A stretch of 64,000 nucleotides of DNA, from assembly GCA_024138025.1 (NCBI GenBank), contig JAMXBD010000114.1, forward strand, positions 930,001 to 994,000, written 5' to 3'. Shown here one piece after another: positions 23,781-34,930 of this stretch. Made by a program: the position numbers and the translations under genes. This DNA comes from Combretum micranthum. Lineage: Eukaryota > Streptophyta > Magnoliopsida > Myrtales > Combretaceae. The notes beneath the pieces are model-generated. The model saw nothing but the letters and a program-made list of their open reading frames with translations. It had not been told where the DNA came from and did no database searches. Within the stretch, counting starts at the first letter, position 1, and the number at the start of each line of letters is the position of its first letter.

Positions 23781-25936
23781 AACTCTATCAGATTAGAACA
23801 AGCTATTAGAAGGCCAACAAAAAGAAAGTATGTTTCTTTGAATATCAACACTATTATGTGATTAGATCATAATTCAACTAAATAAATGAATGGTTTATTT
23901 TGTTATCTCTAATTATGCAAACTTTGATTAATTCTCTTTTGCATTATAATTCATTACATTTACAAGATTAAAAAGTTTATCTTTTAGACTTTAATTTTGC
24001 AAATACCTTTTTCCCAATTATTATAGTAGATAATACAACTAAAGATAATCTATTTTAATTTTTCCTTGCTAAGTTGATAAATGGGTCTAATCCAAACACA
24101 AAATACATTTATTATATAGGTTGAAATTACCAATTTAAATTTTTCAGCATTATTGATAAATCGATCAAGATATAGGTTGGGAGTTTTAAACACAAACTTA
24201 TTTAGACTTGAACATGAGACTCGGCATATTAAAACAAATTATCAACCCTAATAATTAGCTAGGTTTAACTACAAATTTTTAATCTGGGCCAAAAAGAAAA
24301 ACTACATATTTTAAAAGACATAAATATGAAAGTTAGGAGTGTTAAAAGTATGGTTTCTCTTTATTATATATTTTGTATATATTCAAGAAAGAAAGATGTG
24401 ACTATCACGACCCTAAAAGGGGCTTAAGAGGATAAATATGAAATTATCATATCATGTGTGCACCCGCGATATAAAAATTATCTTGCAAGTCAGAGTTTGC
24501 GAGACTCTACCTGAATAGTTACTTTACAAATTTCTAATATATAATTACATTTGTGATAAATAAAGGAAATCCAATTTCCTATAGTCCACTAGAACCGTAA
24601 AGAGTCGGTATCCCTCGGCAAATAGTAAAATATAATAGATCATCTACATTTTACAAATTTTAAACTATAATACAACTAATCTAAATCATTATCTAAACTT
24701 ATGTTACATGAAACAAAATCTCAATATAAAACAATCTATCTAATTCTTATTTCAACTTGTCTTCTATCTTCAAAGGATCTTCTCTACACAGTCTTAGCCC
24801 TTTCTCGATGCTTTAGCTATTCCTGCACAAAAAACTATAGAGGAGTGAGCTAAACTATAGTCAGTAAATAACATAACCAAATCCCCCATCAAGAAAATGT
24901 CAACTAAGTTTTGTTGTAAATATATGTATTACAACACTCAATCATAAGATATGTACAATTTAGATGACCAAAATCCAAACCAATGTAGATTTATACCATT
25001 TCTTAGGGGTTGAAGGACCACCTCCAATTTCATGCTCAGGAGAATCTAAGAACTAAGAAAGGAGGATTTTTGTTCTTAAATTCATTATTATTTACATATT
25101 TATTATCAACATAACCTCAAGCTTCTTCTTAGAAATAACTAAGGAGGGAAGATTTCTTTTTTAAACACATTCATTCTCATATATACATATTGTTAACATA
25201 TCCACTGCTTAACCTGTGAACCTTAAAAACCCCCTAAGTATTATCATTACAAACCAACCCTCATCAGGCGATATCCTTCAAGTCTACTTAGTTCTTATAG
25301 AACTGGAGACCCTATGGTAACCTTTACCAGATTCACTGGATTTCACTAAGCATTACCACAAAATAGGAATAATAATATGTGATGTGCATACTTCATAAAT
25401 GCTAGCGCAAGTTATGTTATCGTGCAATACATGATTATTTAATCAACTAGTCAAATAGTATTAAGTATTTATTAAAGTGATCAATCAATTAACAGACACA
25501 TCAATAATTACAATTCAAACATTACAAACAATGTGTGATCTCTTTTAAATTAGTGAGTTATCAACCAAAACAATCACCTAGCAGCACACGAGTACCCAAT
25601 TCCCCATACATAGCTAGTTACATTTATAGTAGTACAATTGCAACTAAATTACAAACATAAATAATGTGGAATGGTTAATGTTACCCATACATCATCCAAG
25701 CTAAGTTCATCATTTTTTGCAATGTATTCTTTATTGGATTTTAGTATTCAAACTCATTTCTAGTTCATTGGTTTATACAAGATTGAAATATAATTTTATA
25801 TTAAACCTATTTGATCAGACACTAAATAGAAACCCCACCATGGCTATGAAAATTGCCCCACCAAGATATAGACAGTTTACCATTGTTTGTTAAGTTATTT
25901 CTTCTTTTTTTTTTCATTTACTATCATCTATTGTAA
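23781..25936. other. Anonymous region, probably old repeat
   Basis: No gene is supported. From about 24400 phrases such as ATCACGACCCTAAAAGG and GAGGAGTGAGCTAAACTATAGTCAGTAA resemble wording found in plant non-coding retrotransposon relics. A diverged internal duplication of about 70 bases lies at about 25045-25115 and 25125-25200. Confidence 0.35.
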
Positions 25937-26193
25937 GGGTAAATTACAAAAAAACTAACCTGTGTTTTTGCCCATTTGCAAATAGGTGACTCATGTTATT
26001 TATTTATTTTTTATAAGTGCATGACTTGAGTTATGTTAATATGTATTAATAGAAAATAGTATTAATTAAGGGACAAATGTCACTATCCTATTGGCCAAAA
26101 ATAATTTATTTAATAATAAAAATATAAAAATAAATTTAAGAAAAAGTAAGATATTACAATTTATTTTAGAAAGGTCTAAAATATAAAAACATA

Positions 26194-26480
26194 ATGAAAC
26201 GTCCATTCCTGGGTTTTTTTTTTTTTTTACAGGTCTCTCTAGTTCTTTCTCTCCCTATCCATCTCCTCCCTTTCTTTAACACCCCAAACCCAGCCGCTTC
26301 GTGTCACCACCACCATAAGCAGCAACTAACCCAATCAAACCCAGAAGCTACCTCCAAAACAGAAATCCCCATCGACCAGGCACCACTCATCAACCCCAAA
26401 ACCATTTACCACCACCACCTTAACGCCACTCGATGCCTCTCTCTCACACTTAGCTCTCTCTTCCTATCATTTCCCTAAGC
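26194..26480. other. GC-richer insert in the MULE core
   Basis: A CCA/CAC-rich segment with an open frame of about 94 residues starting at 26194 (Pro/His/Ser-rich, NPAASCHHHHK...). The frame has a leading oligo-T and no domain I recognise. It could be a captured gene fragment or simple-sequence expansion. Confidence 0.3.
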
Positions 26481-26494
26481 CTAGACGAGTTGGT

Positions 26495-27060
26495 GTCATG
26501 ATTGTGGGTCATGGTATGGCAGTTGGAAATGGGTAGTGATCGCATTCATGGTGGGTGAGGCAGTGTAGAGATTGGAAGCGAGTGATGGATGTGAGTTCAT
26601 GTGGCTATTATGCATATGGGGTTCGATAAAGGCGATGACAGGGTAAGATAGTGTTAGGTTTAATTATGGGTTTCAAAGATTGGGTAAGTGTTTAACGTGT
26701 TGTGGGTTAGCATTATTATGGTAGGTCATGGTGTGGCGGTTGGAAATGAGTGGTGGTTGCATTCGTGGTGAGTGAGGTGATGTGGTAGTTAGAAGTGGGT
26801 TCATGTAGCTAAGGTTTGATGAAGGTGATGATAGGACAAGGTGATGTTGGATTTAATTATGGGTTTTGAAGATTAGGTTAGTATTAAAGGTGTTGTAGGT
26901 TAACGTCATGATGGTAGGTAATGGTATGGCAACCGAAAATGGATGGTGGTCGCATTCGTGGTAGGTAAGGCGATGTAGTGGTTAGAAATGGGTAGTGGAT
27001 GTAGGTTCGTGTGGCCAAGGTTCATTGAAGGTGATGGCTAAGCAAGGTGGATAATGGGGT
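26495..27060. repeat. Three-copy minisatellite, period about 193-217 bp
   Basis: The landmark ATGGT(A/G)TGGC followed by a GG(A/T)GG, GCATTC(G/A)TGGT block recurs at 26511, 26728 and 26921. Each unit ends with a GGGTT(T)-A-GATT...GTTGTGGGTTA-type segment. Copies have diverged with small gaps. Confidence 0.75.
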
Positions 27061-27385
27061 AGTCTGATGTTGAAGAAGACTGTAGAAATTTATCATGTTT
27101 TTTTGTTTTTTACCTTTCTTTTTCTTTATTTATTTTTTGACCTTTCTAAAATAATTTTTATGTTTTACTTATTAAAAATTTATTTTTATAGTTTTATTAT
27201 TAAAGAAATTTTTTTTCCATTAAGATAATAACATCTGTCCCTTAATTAATACCAATTGTTATTAACACATATTAACAAACCTCAGGTCATGCAATTATAA
27301 AACAAAAATAAATAAATAATACTGGTTACCTATTTACAGATGAGTAAAAACATAGGTTAGTTTTTGTAATTTACCCCTATTATAA

Positions 27386-30300
27386 AGATATCACTATTCC
27401 ATATCATTTGGTAAATATCTCAATGACTTATTAACTTACTTGAAAAACTCATTTTAATAAGCATATATAAGAAACAACCTATTCCCTTTACCTCAAAATG
27501 GTCCAACTCCATCATATTATGATATACTATCTTTTAGATCATTTACAAGTTTAAGTCTATTTTAACTCAACTTAGCCAAATTGATTAAACTTAACCAATC
27601 TAGTTCATTTTAGCTTATGAAAGTTCGTTAAGTCAAGTTGAGCTTAGATATATTACTAATTTATTTTATATCTATGATTCATAGCAACTTAAGTCTATGT
27701 TAACTTAATCTTAGCCAAGTTGATTAGGCTTAATCAATCTAATTTATTTTAGTTTATTTAGATTTATTAAGCCAAAAGGAGCTTAGATTATTATCTAAGT
27801 TCATTAGTTTTGGATAGGTTGTGGTTTGAAACAAATATATTTTAGGTATTGATACTTTAAAAATTTTTAAAACTTAAAATATGAAAGTTATAGAGCTCTT
27901 TTTAAGCTTTCTATAACATTTTGAATCATCTCAATCAGAGTTCAAATAAGAAAGTTATGATCAAATTAAGTTAACTTGGCAAGGAAAAGAAGAACAAGAG
28001 AATCCCTTGTTCCATACAGGGTATATCAAGGCCATATGGATTCAGCAGGGGACAATGGCTACCACGTCCCGTATCAAGCGGCTATCTACCCAAACGTCCT
28101 CGCCTATTTCATTTGCTCTATTTTACTCCATTTTAACTACTAGTCTACTTGTTTTACTCACAAGACTTCATCTAGAACATCTTAACAACATCACACAAGC
28201 TCAGCACCATACCTCACAACATTCTATGTTAAGAAAAATTTAATGTCCTATAACGGCAAAATAATTTTTCCTTTTGCCTGTAGCAAATCACCAATATAAT
28301 AAACTAAAAATAAATAGCAAATATAGATACCAGGATTTGACGTGGAAAACACCAATTTGGTGAAAAACCACGAGACCGCAACATAAAAACTTCCATTATT
28401 AACAAATAATGAGTTTACAATATTTTTCCTCACTAGTTATATTAATGAATAGTGAAATCTTCACCAAAATGGTATATATTATAAAATCACTAAATAAATT
28501 AATTCACGAAAACACAAAAATACCTATTCAACCTAAACAACTGAGAACGATTAATAAGTAACTGAAATAATAACCTAGTAGTACTCCACACCATCAATTC
28601 AATGAAGAAATTCTGTCATGATTGGGATTCAATAGGCCATTCAAATGTGGATCTGAAGTCGCTTCACCAGAATAAATTTCTTCTCTTTGAGCTCGTAAGA
28701 ACGGAAGGGAATTTTCCTTCACAAATCCAATATCCCTATGGTACCTGACGAAAAATGATTCCCCTTTTCGTCTTCTTTAGAAATTGTCTTTGTTATCTAT
28801 GGCTGCAAGATTTTTTTATCTTTCTTCTGAATATGTATATATATATATATATATAAGGTTTCTTTATTATTTATTATGGGCCCATATGGGTTGGACCAAA
28901 ACACTGAACATTATACACCTATTATTACATCTTAATTAGTCAAATCATCTCATCAATTATCTATTCCATTCATGAATATTATATACTTAGATCTTAAGGT
29001 ACAAGCTTATATCCAACATATTTAAAGGTTTCATCTTCAACTTTACTTATAACTAACACTAACTCATCATTTATATACATTTATAATAATCAAAACAAAG
29101 AAAATAGGCATACTCATAATTTGATGAATTTAACTATCTTGCTCTTCACCACCACTACTACTTCTTAGTTGTTATAGCTTCTTTCTTGCATAGTTCTCAT
29201 CTTCTTTCTTGATTTCATCTCCTTTTTATCTTCTTGAAATTTGAGATTTTTGGTTAACGATTTGAAAGAAAGAAAAGAGGATGATGGTGAAGAAGAAGGA
29301 AAACAAAGGACATGTATCAGGGAAGGAGAAACAAAAAGAATGGAAGATTTTTAAAAGGAATAGGAGAAACAGGATTAAATATAAAGGGGTTTTATAAAGA
29401 TATTAAGAATAGGGATTTTGATTTAGGCTTTTCAGATCATTATCTTAAGTCTTAAAAACAATTAGGAGGAATTTTAGAATATACATAAGTAAAATCGATA
29501 ACTTGAATTGGGAATCTAGTTTAGAAATTTAATTTTGTAAAACTTGATATTTGGTTTAAGTTTAGGTTAAGAAATTGATATTTTTAAATAAGTAGTTAAA
29601 TTCAAAAATCAAAGGGATTTAAAAAATGGAAGTTAAACTAAAGTTCAAAGATTAGAAATTTACAAAACACTTAAATTTCATGTTCAAAGGTTCAAGGAAT
29701 TAAAATAGACGAAAAGGAGTTCTAATAAAAAAAAAATTGGTGGAGATGATGATGAAATTTGATTGTTGGAAAAGATACGTAAAGTAAATAGACAAATTGA
29801 AGCAAATAAAGTACCAATTTGATAATTAGAAAGATTTAAAAATTTTGATTAATAAAATAGGTAATTGAAGTACATAAACGAATAAAAAGGGCATTTCAAA
29901 TCTCAATTCCAATTGAGTCTATTTACTAACTTGATTATGTTAATCTATCTATTTATAACCTATAATTCAATTTATTTATTTAAGATTTATTCTTTCACCT
30001 ATATTTTCATTGTGCTATTTTGATTAATTTAAATTAAATTTTGATATTATGTTTCACTTCTATTATAATTTTGAATTATTTGACAATATATTATTTATTG
30101 AGTTTACATATTTCATATATGTATTTATTTTTATGTCTATTTGATGTTTCACGTTGTTTTTCGTTGGTATCAAGCGTATAGAGAGTTGATATTATTAACG
30201 GTTATTTCTATGTTTCATATTTATCTATTGCATATGTTATATGATTACATTGTTTTATTCTCATTATATTGATTTGGTATTTCTCATCATTTTTTGTTTT

Positions 30301-30722
30301 CATGAAACATCTTGAGATTTTAATCATTAGATTTAACATCATTTCTTTATAATTATTTATTTACTCATCATTTATTTGTTTAATTATAAGAAATGTTACA
30401 TTCTATAACTTTTATTATTACTATTATCTAGTTAAAATATCATTTTCATTTACTTATGTATGTGTATTTCAAATTTTATCCTTTTTATATCTATGAGGTA
30501 TTATCAAGAAGTTGTAGAAGAATTTTATCTTAAAGTTTTTGTTTAGAACAATTCAAATTTTTAAAAGACAAATAAATTGTTTGTCTTTTAAATATTCTTA
30601 GATTGTGATAAATTTATGGTGATTTATTTGACTTTTCTTAAAATTTCTTCAAATATTTTATATTATTTACTTAATGATTATTATTTTTGAGATGTATAAA
30701 TTTGGATAATTACAGTGCCCAA
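27386..30722. other. Anonymous AT-rich region
   Basis: 3.3 kb with no supported gene. A TA microsatellite lies at about 28836-28855. The open frames at 28007-28243 and 28248-28433 show no domain. 27900-28080 has phrases reminiscent of retrotransposon LTRs, but no boundary. Confidence 0.4.
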
Positions 30723-30890
30723 TAGAGATGTAACCGAGACAGGTTTCGGATGAATTATATGAATCCAAAACCCGACCTGTTATCCTATAGGGTCTACCAA
30801 ACCTGACTTTATAACCTTATAGGATTTTTATGCTATATCCAAACTCATTCTATAAGATTTGATTTAGAACCCGAAACCCGATCCTATAAC
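30723..30890. mobile_element. hAT-like fragment, truncated
   Basis: It starts TAGAGATGTAACCGAGACAGG and continues with AACCCGACC...CCTATAGGG and GAACCCGAAACCCG phrases, the vocabulary of the element at 37856-38593. The right end is missing. Confidence 0.45.
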
Positions 30891-31770
30891 TCTATTTTCT
30901 AAAATCTATTTTTAAATTTTAATAATAAATTTAAGAAAAGTTGGTGCTTCTGACATAAGTTTTCTATACATTCAAAAATGAAATTATGCATGTAGAATTA
31001 ATAGAAAATGTTGTAGATCACAATCATTATACAAAATTTAAACACATAAATATATTATTGTTGTCACCATATAATATCTTAGAAATATGGTTAAATTAAA
31101 TCTCATGCTATGACTAAAATATAACGGGCTGCAAATAAAATTAATTTTCATAATAAATATAACTTGAACAAAATTTAATAAAAAATTTTAAAATTTATAA
31201 CTAGTCTAGTATTTATTTGAGGCAATACCCATTTTGATGCGCATCTCAAAACCAAACCCAAACAGGAGTAAAAAAGGAGGTCGACGGACCAAAAACAGTA
31301 ACATATCAAAATGGAATCACCATTCTTCATTAAATATAATGGACCACGTATTGGACCCATCTCATTCAATTATCAAAAGAAAAAAATGACCTGTCCAAAG
31401 GCCAGACCTATAGCTAATCCAAACAACAACAAAAAAAAAAAAAAAAAAAATCATAAGCCGCTGGTTTGATAAAGTTGTATTTACATTGCTATATGATATT
31501 TATATCTATATTTTTCTATATTAATATAATAAAATAACTATTCCCTTTTTGAAGCCTCGAGAAGGAAATCTGGTTACATCCATTCTATTGAAAATCGATA
31601 TTTCTACAAAGTCTTAAACAACAAAATTAATTATTCTAATTCCGACACGTCTTATAATATTGTTTAATTAAAATTAAGATTGAATGATTATTTTTATGTA
31701 GGCTCGCATGTAGAAGATACGATATATTAGATAAATCTTGAGCTCTTTTATTTCTAGACATAGGCGTTAC
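30891..31770. other. Spacer upstream of MIR166
   Basis: AT-rich, with an A-run at 31431-31450. No gene is supported. Any upstream regulatory sequence of MIR166 would lie here, but no site can be named. Confidence 0.4.
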
Positions 31771-32121
31771 GGTTTTATAATATATAGCAAAAACATATAT
31801 ACAAAATGGTGTATACATTCATGTGAATATACATTGCATTAAGAGAAAGAAAGAAAGAAAGACATTGCGGTACCCAAGAGAGAAAAGTTGTGGGGTCAGG
31901 TTGGGTCTACTAATTTTATTACTATCTTTGTCCTTTTCATCCTCCATCCCTCCTCCCACCCCTTTTTATCCCCATCCTTTCCTTCTCATTTCTCACAACT
32001 CACTCACATTTCTTCCTTTCCTTTCCTTTCTTTTCTTTTCCTCCCCCCATCTCCCATGTCACACACATCCTATCTCTCTCTTTCTCTTTCTCTTTCTACA
32101 CTCTTTAGGGTTTCTTTATCC

Positions 32122-32313
32122 ATGAGTCATGAGATGAGAAAACGAAGAAGGAGGAGAAGGAGAAGGAGAAGAAGGCTAAGGAAGCCTTTTCTTTTGAGGG
32201 GAATGTTGTCTGGCTCGAGGCCCCTTTACAACACACTTAGATCTATCATCAATTCATCACAATTCACTCCTATGTATCTAATAGATCCTCTATATTCATC
32301 GGTAAAACATTGA
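32122..32313 (+). CDS. Small ORF overlapping the miR166 hairpin, possible miPEP
   Basis: An ATG at 32122 opens a 63-residue frame that starts MSHEMRKRR, runs through an arginine-only stretch encoded by an AGG/AGA repeat, and then reads LLRGMLSGSR across the miR166* strand before ending at TGA 32311-32313. The same frame extends upstream to 31888. A peptide reported from the Arabidopsis miR165a primary transcript (miPEP165a) also, as I recall, contains LRGMLSGSR from this strand, so the shared residues follow from shared RNA. Translation is unproven, and the frame may simply be open by chance. Confidence 0.3.
   Translation: MSHEMRKRRRRRRRRRRRLRKPFLLRGMLSGSRPLYNTLRSIINSSQFTPMYLIDPLYSSVKH
32200..32220 (+). 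ncRNA. miR166* (5p strand)
   Basis: GGAATGTTGTCTGGCTCGAG plus one G, the well-known miR166 passenger strand. It pairs with 32354-32374 with the usual few mismatches. Confidence 0.95.
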
Positions 32314-32353
32314 TTAAACATAAAAATACAATAGATCTTGTGTTGAAGCGACG

Positions 32354-32374
32354 TCGGACCAGGCTTCATTCCCC
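32354..32374 (+). ncRNA. miR166: mature miR166 (3p strand)
   Basis: TCGGACCAGGCTTCATTCCC plus one C, identical to canonical plant miR166 over 21 bases. Confidence 0.97.
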
Positions 32375-33186
32375 CCAATTAATCGCTTCCCATGATTCAT
32401 CCAACAATTTTCTCCATACCCATCTCTTAGATCCACCCCAAGGTGAGTTTTTTCCTTATTTTGATGTAATTAGGGTTAAATTTCACTAACTTTTGATATG
32501 TATTAGTGTTTTAGGGTTAGGGTTATGCTAATTTGTTTTTATATGTGTGTGCATGAGCAGATTGGTGTAATGATGATGTGTTTGACTCTTTTACTTCTTC
32601 TGTTTTTCTGACTGAAGAGAATATTGGGAAAGTTTACACCATCATTACAAGTTTGATTGTTTTTCTGTAAGGACTTTCTTTTTTTTTTTTTTTTGGTGGG
32701 ATTCTTAATGTCGTCGTAGAATGTTACTGTGTCAGTATGTCTTTTAAACTCATGAATGTATCATGATTGTTTTATTTAACTGATTTTTCTTCATCATGAC
32801 TTCCAGAATCTTTTCTCTGTCCCTTTCTGGTTTTTCACATTCCCCTCCACCCCCTTATCTCCCTCTTTATTGGCTTCATCTGCTCCTATTTAAAAAACCT
32901 ATGCTTACTCTCTGCTTTAGGGTTTTTTCTTAAATTTTTTTTTCTTCTTTCTTCCCTACTCTATACATCTTCTAGATCTACTCTTGATTTCCCATTTTGT
33001 TAAATATAAGGCACAGTTCTGATAAGATCTGGTGCATTTGTGCTAGTATATCCACACTTAACCCTAAGTGATATATATCACTTTGGATTGTCGTACTTAA
33101 CCATTCACTCATGGCATGTTGATTATTGTTTTCTTATGATCATGAAGGCAGAGTGAGTTCAGTTGGATCTTAAGAAGCAAGAGAAG

Positions 33187-34599
33187 GTATTTGGTGAGAG
33201 TTTATTACTCAAACAAGTAGCTAATTCTTTGGTTTAATATATGTTTCTCAACTTGGTAGTAACTTCCTAAAAAATGATAATGTCTGATATTTGTATATCT
33301 ATATATTTATTACCCAAACAAGTAGCTTTGATTCAATTCATGAAGAACATCACTTATTTGCACTAGCTATTGATTTTGTTATAACATAAAAGGAAATGTG
33401 ATTTCTTGTGAGTGATGCTAAGTGTGTGAGAGATGACATAGAAAAGGAAACCATATGAAGCATTAGAGAACAAATAGTGTGATAACACTATACTATACAT
33501 AAATAATCGTGCGTTATTATAATATAATTAACTTACTTACTAAGATTATCGAGGAGATCTAAGATTCTAAGAAAATATTGTAGCAAATCAAAGTAACGGA
33601 GTAGATCAAAACTAGAGCATACACACATGGAATGTGCATACCCAAAAATAATTGCATAGCCTTTGTTGTATAAGAAAGTTGATTACAAATAAAACATTCA
33701 TTAAGTTTGTAACTGAGTCATGAAATCTCTTATAAAATGTTTTTGTTTAATAATATAAATATTAATTATTATGATATTTGAATAATATACAATATATAGA
33801 TGATGTGATTTGATGGGATTTCTGATTTACCAAGACCATGAGGTCTTGTCTTGTTACCTGAGATTTTTGCAGACAGCATATGATCTTATGCATTGTCTTC
33901 ACAAAGCAAAGGGTCCTCATTATACTGTTTTGAAGTAAATACATATTTAAAATTAAAAAAAAAATTAAGGGACTTGTATTATTATAATGACAACTCAGCT
34001 ACTCTTCCATAAAATAGCATTAGTGACAAATACATTTGCATAAAACAAGCAAATGTACTTATTTACAAAATTTTGTAACTGTTAGGGCATGTCAGGATGC
34101 TAGGAGATGTCATTCAATCATTCTATCATAGCACTAACCTTTTCATTCATATGAAACCCGTGTCACCTATTCCTCCTCTCTAATCACTTTTTAAATCATT
34201 AAATTATGATTGTATAAAATCATTGCATCTACAAATCTAATAGTATAATACTATAATTTCATTTGATTGACTTTTTACAGTGCTTTCAAAGTGGGATGTG
34301 ATACTGATTCCCTCCTAAAAAGTAAGACCTGAGAAGTAAAGAGGTGATAGAGCTAGAACTAGACCATAACACATAGGTCATTAAATATGTTTGAAATTTT
34401 TCAGATGTTTCTGCTAAACCACACAAAATTTTAAACAGAAACAGCCACAAAGTAACATTGTACAAAAAGGTAGATGTACTCAAGTAGCAAAAAAAGTTAA
34501 AAATTGAATGTCTCTTCATCAATTCATTATACATCACAAGCTCAATTTACTCTGTATATGCGATAAACCAAACTTCATAATAATTTTGCTTACAACCCT
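33187..34599. other. Region downstream of MIR166
   Basis: AT-rich with no supported gene. It may include intron or 3' sequence of the MIR166 transcript. The minus-strand open frames at 33762-33944 and 34286-34537 have no recognisable domain. Confidence 0.35.
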
Positions 34600-34690
34600 T
34601 TAGTTTTTCGATGTTATTATGAGATAAGGATTTGAATCCGGTACCTCTGCTCACAGAAAAAATCTCCACTTAACAACATAAGTACATAAA
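34600..34690 (-). mobile_element. SINE copy
   Basis: On the minus strand a B-box-like GGATTCAAATCC (34628-34639) is followed by TTATCTCATAATAACATCG and an A-run, a diverged form of the tail in the SINE at 10720. The A box is weak. Confidence 0.5.
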
Positions 34691-34735
34691 CATTTGGAAT
34701 TTTTAGGTGATTATCATTGCACACAACATTAGTAA

Positions 34736-34930
34736 TTAAAGTGATGAAAAAGAGGCAAAAGTGAAAAGATTTATTATTGTTTTTTTATTAGTTGTTGTCA
34801 TGTGGTGGTGTTTGTGTTTGTGTTGATAAAGCATGTTTGGACTCTCTGGCACTATGTTGTCATCAATTTCTGAAGCCATAACAACAACACCAATGCTCAC
34901 TGCTGAGTCCACTTTTAATGGTCTGACCAT
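34736..34930 (-). CDS. Small ORF of unknown function
   Basis: A 64-residue frame on the minus strand begins MVRPLKVDSAVSIGVVVMASEIDDN, preceded by a GA-rich leader (AGAGAGATAGAGAAGAGAG) directly before the ATG. The first 35 residues are well mixed; the rest is His/Lys/Thr-rich and then Phe-rich. No domain, signal peptide or known small-peptide motif is recognised. The leader and the codon quality of the 5' half make it a little better than background. It might be a first exon. Confidence 0.25.
   Translation of the reverse strand: MVRPLKVDSAVSIGVVVMASEIDDNIVPESPNMLYQHKHKHHHMTTTNKKTIINLFTFASFSSL

Larger units (their letters stand above)
25937..27376. mobile_element. MULE with non-transposon insert, 1.44 kb
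   Basis: Arms of about 250 bases open GGGTAAATTAC, continue ACTAACCT(G/A)TG and AAATAGGT(G/A)AC, and end near GGTATTAATTAAGGGACA on both sides. The flanks CTATTGTAA (25928-25936) and CTATTATAA (27377-27385) are a 9-bp duplication with one mismatch. The core (26190-27100) is clearly more GC-rich than the arms: a CT/CCA-rich segment followed by a GGT-rich minisatellite. No transposase is present. This is the layout of a Pack-MULE, though the source of the insert is not identified. Confidence 0.8.
32180..32390 (+). ncRNA. MIR166: miR166 precursor hairpin
   Basis: The fold-back has a lower stem pairing GGAAGC (32180-32185) with GCTTCC (32385-32390). The miRNA/miRNA* duplex lies above it. The upper stem pairs CAACACA (32229-32235) with TGTGTTG (32339-32345) and AGATCTAT (32239-32246) with ATAGATCT (32331-32338), leaving a loop of about 84 bases. 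miR166 guides AGO1 and especially AGO10 to HD-ZIP III mRNAs (REVOLUTA, PHABULOSA and relatives) and sets leaf polarity, meristem and vascular patterning; that is family knowledge. The intact duplex and extended stem suggest a functional gene. Which paralogue it is cannot be told from the window alone. Confidence 0.95.
31790..32442 (+). ncRNA. MIR166: MIR166 primary transcript, first exon (limits inferred)
   Basis: This interval is the likely leader plus hairpin exon of a MIR166 gene. The 3' limit is a strong 5' splice site, CCCCAAG|GTGAGTTT, at 32442/32443. The 5' limit is a guess: a TATA-like TATAATATATA lies at 31776-31786. The leader contains a GAAA repeat (31845-31861) and a long CT-rich tract (about 31915-32100), common in plant 5' leaders. 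A possible downstream exon is 33152-33186, bounded by TGAAGGCAG| and |GTATTT. Plant MIR genes are transcribed by RNA polymerase II and are often spliced; the exact exon structure here is inference. Confidence 0.55.

Noticed and set aside
31823..32125. 100-residue open frame upstream of MIR166
   Set aside because: It is the translation of the CT-rich leader (Ser/Pro/Leu/Phe repeats) and is best explained as untranslated leader.
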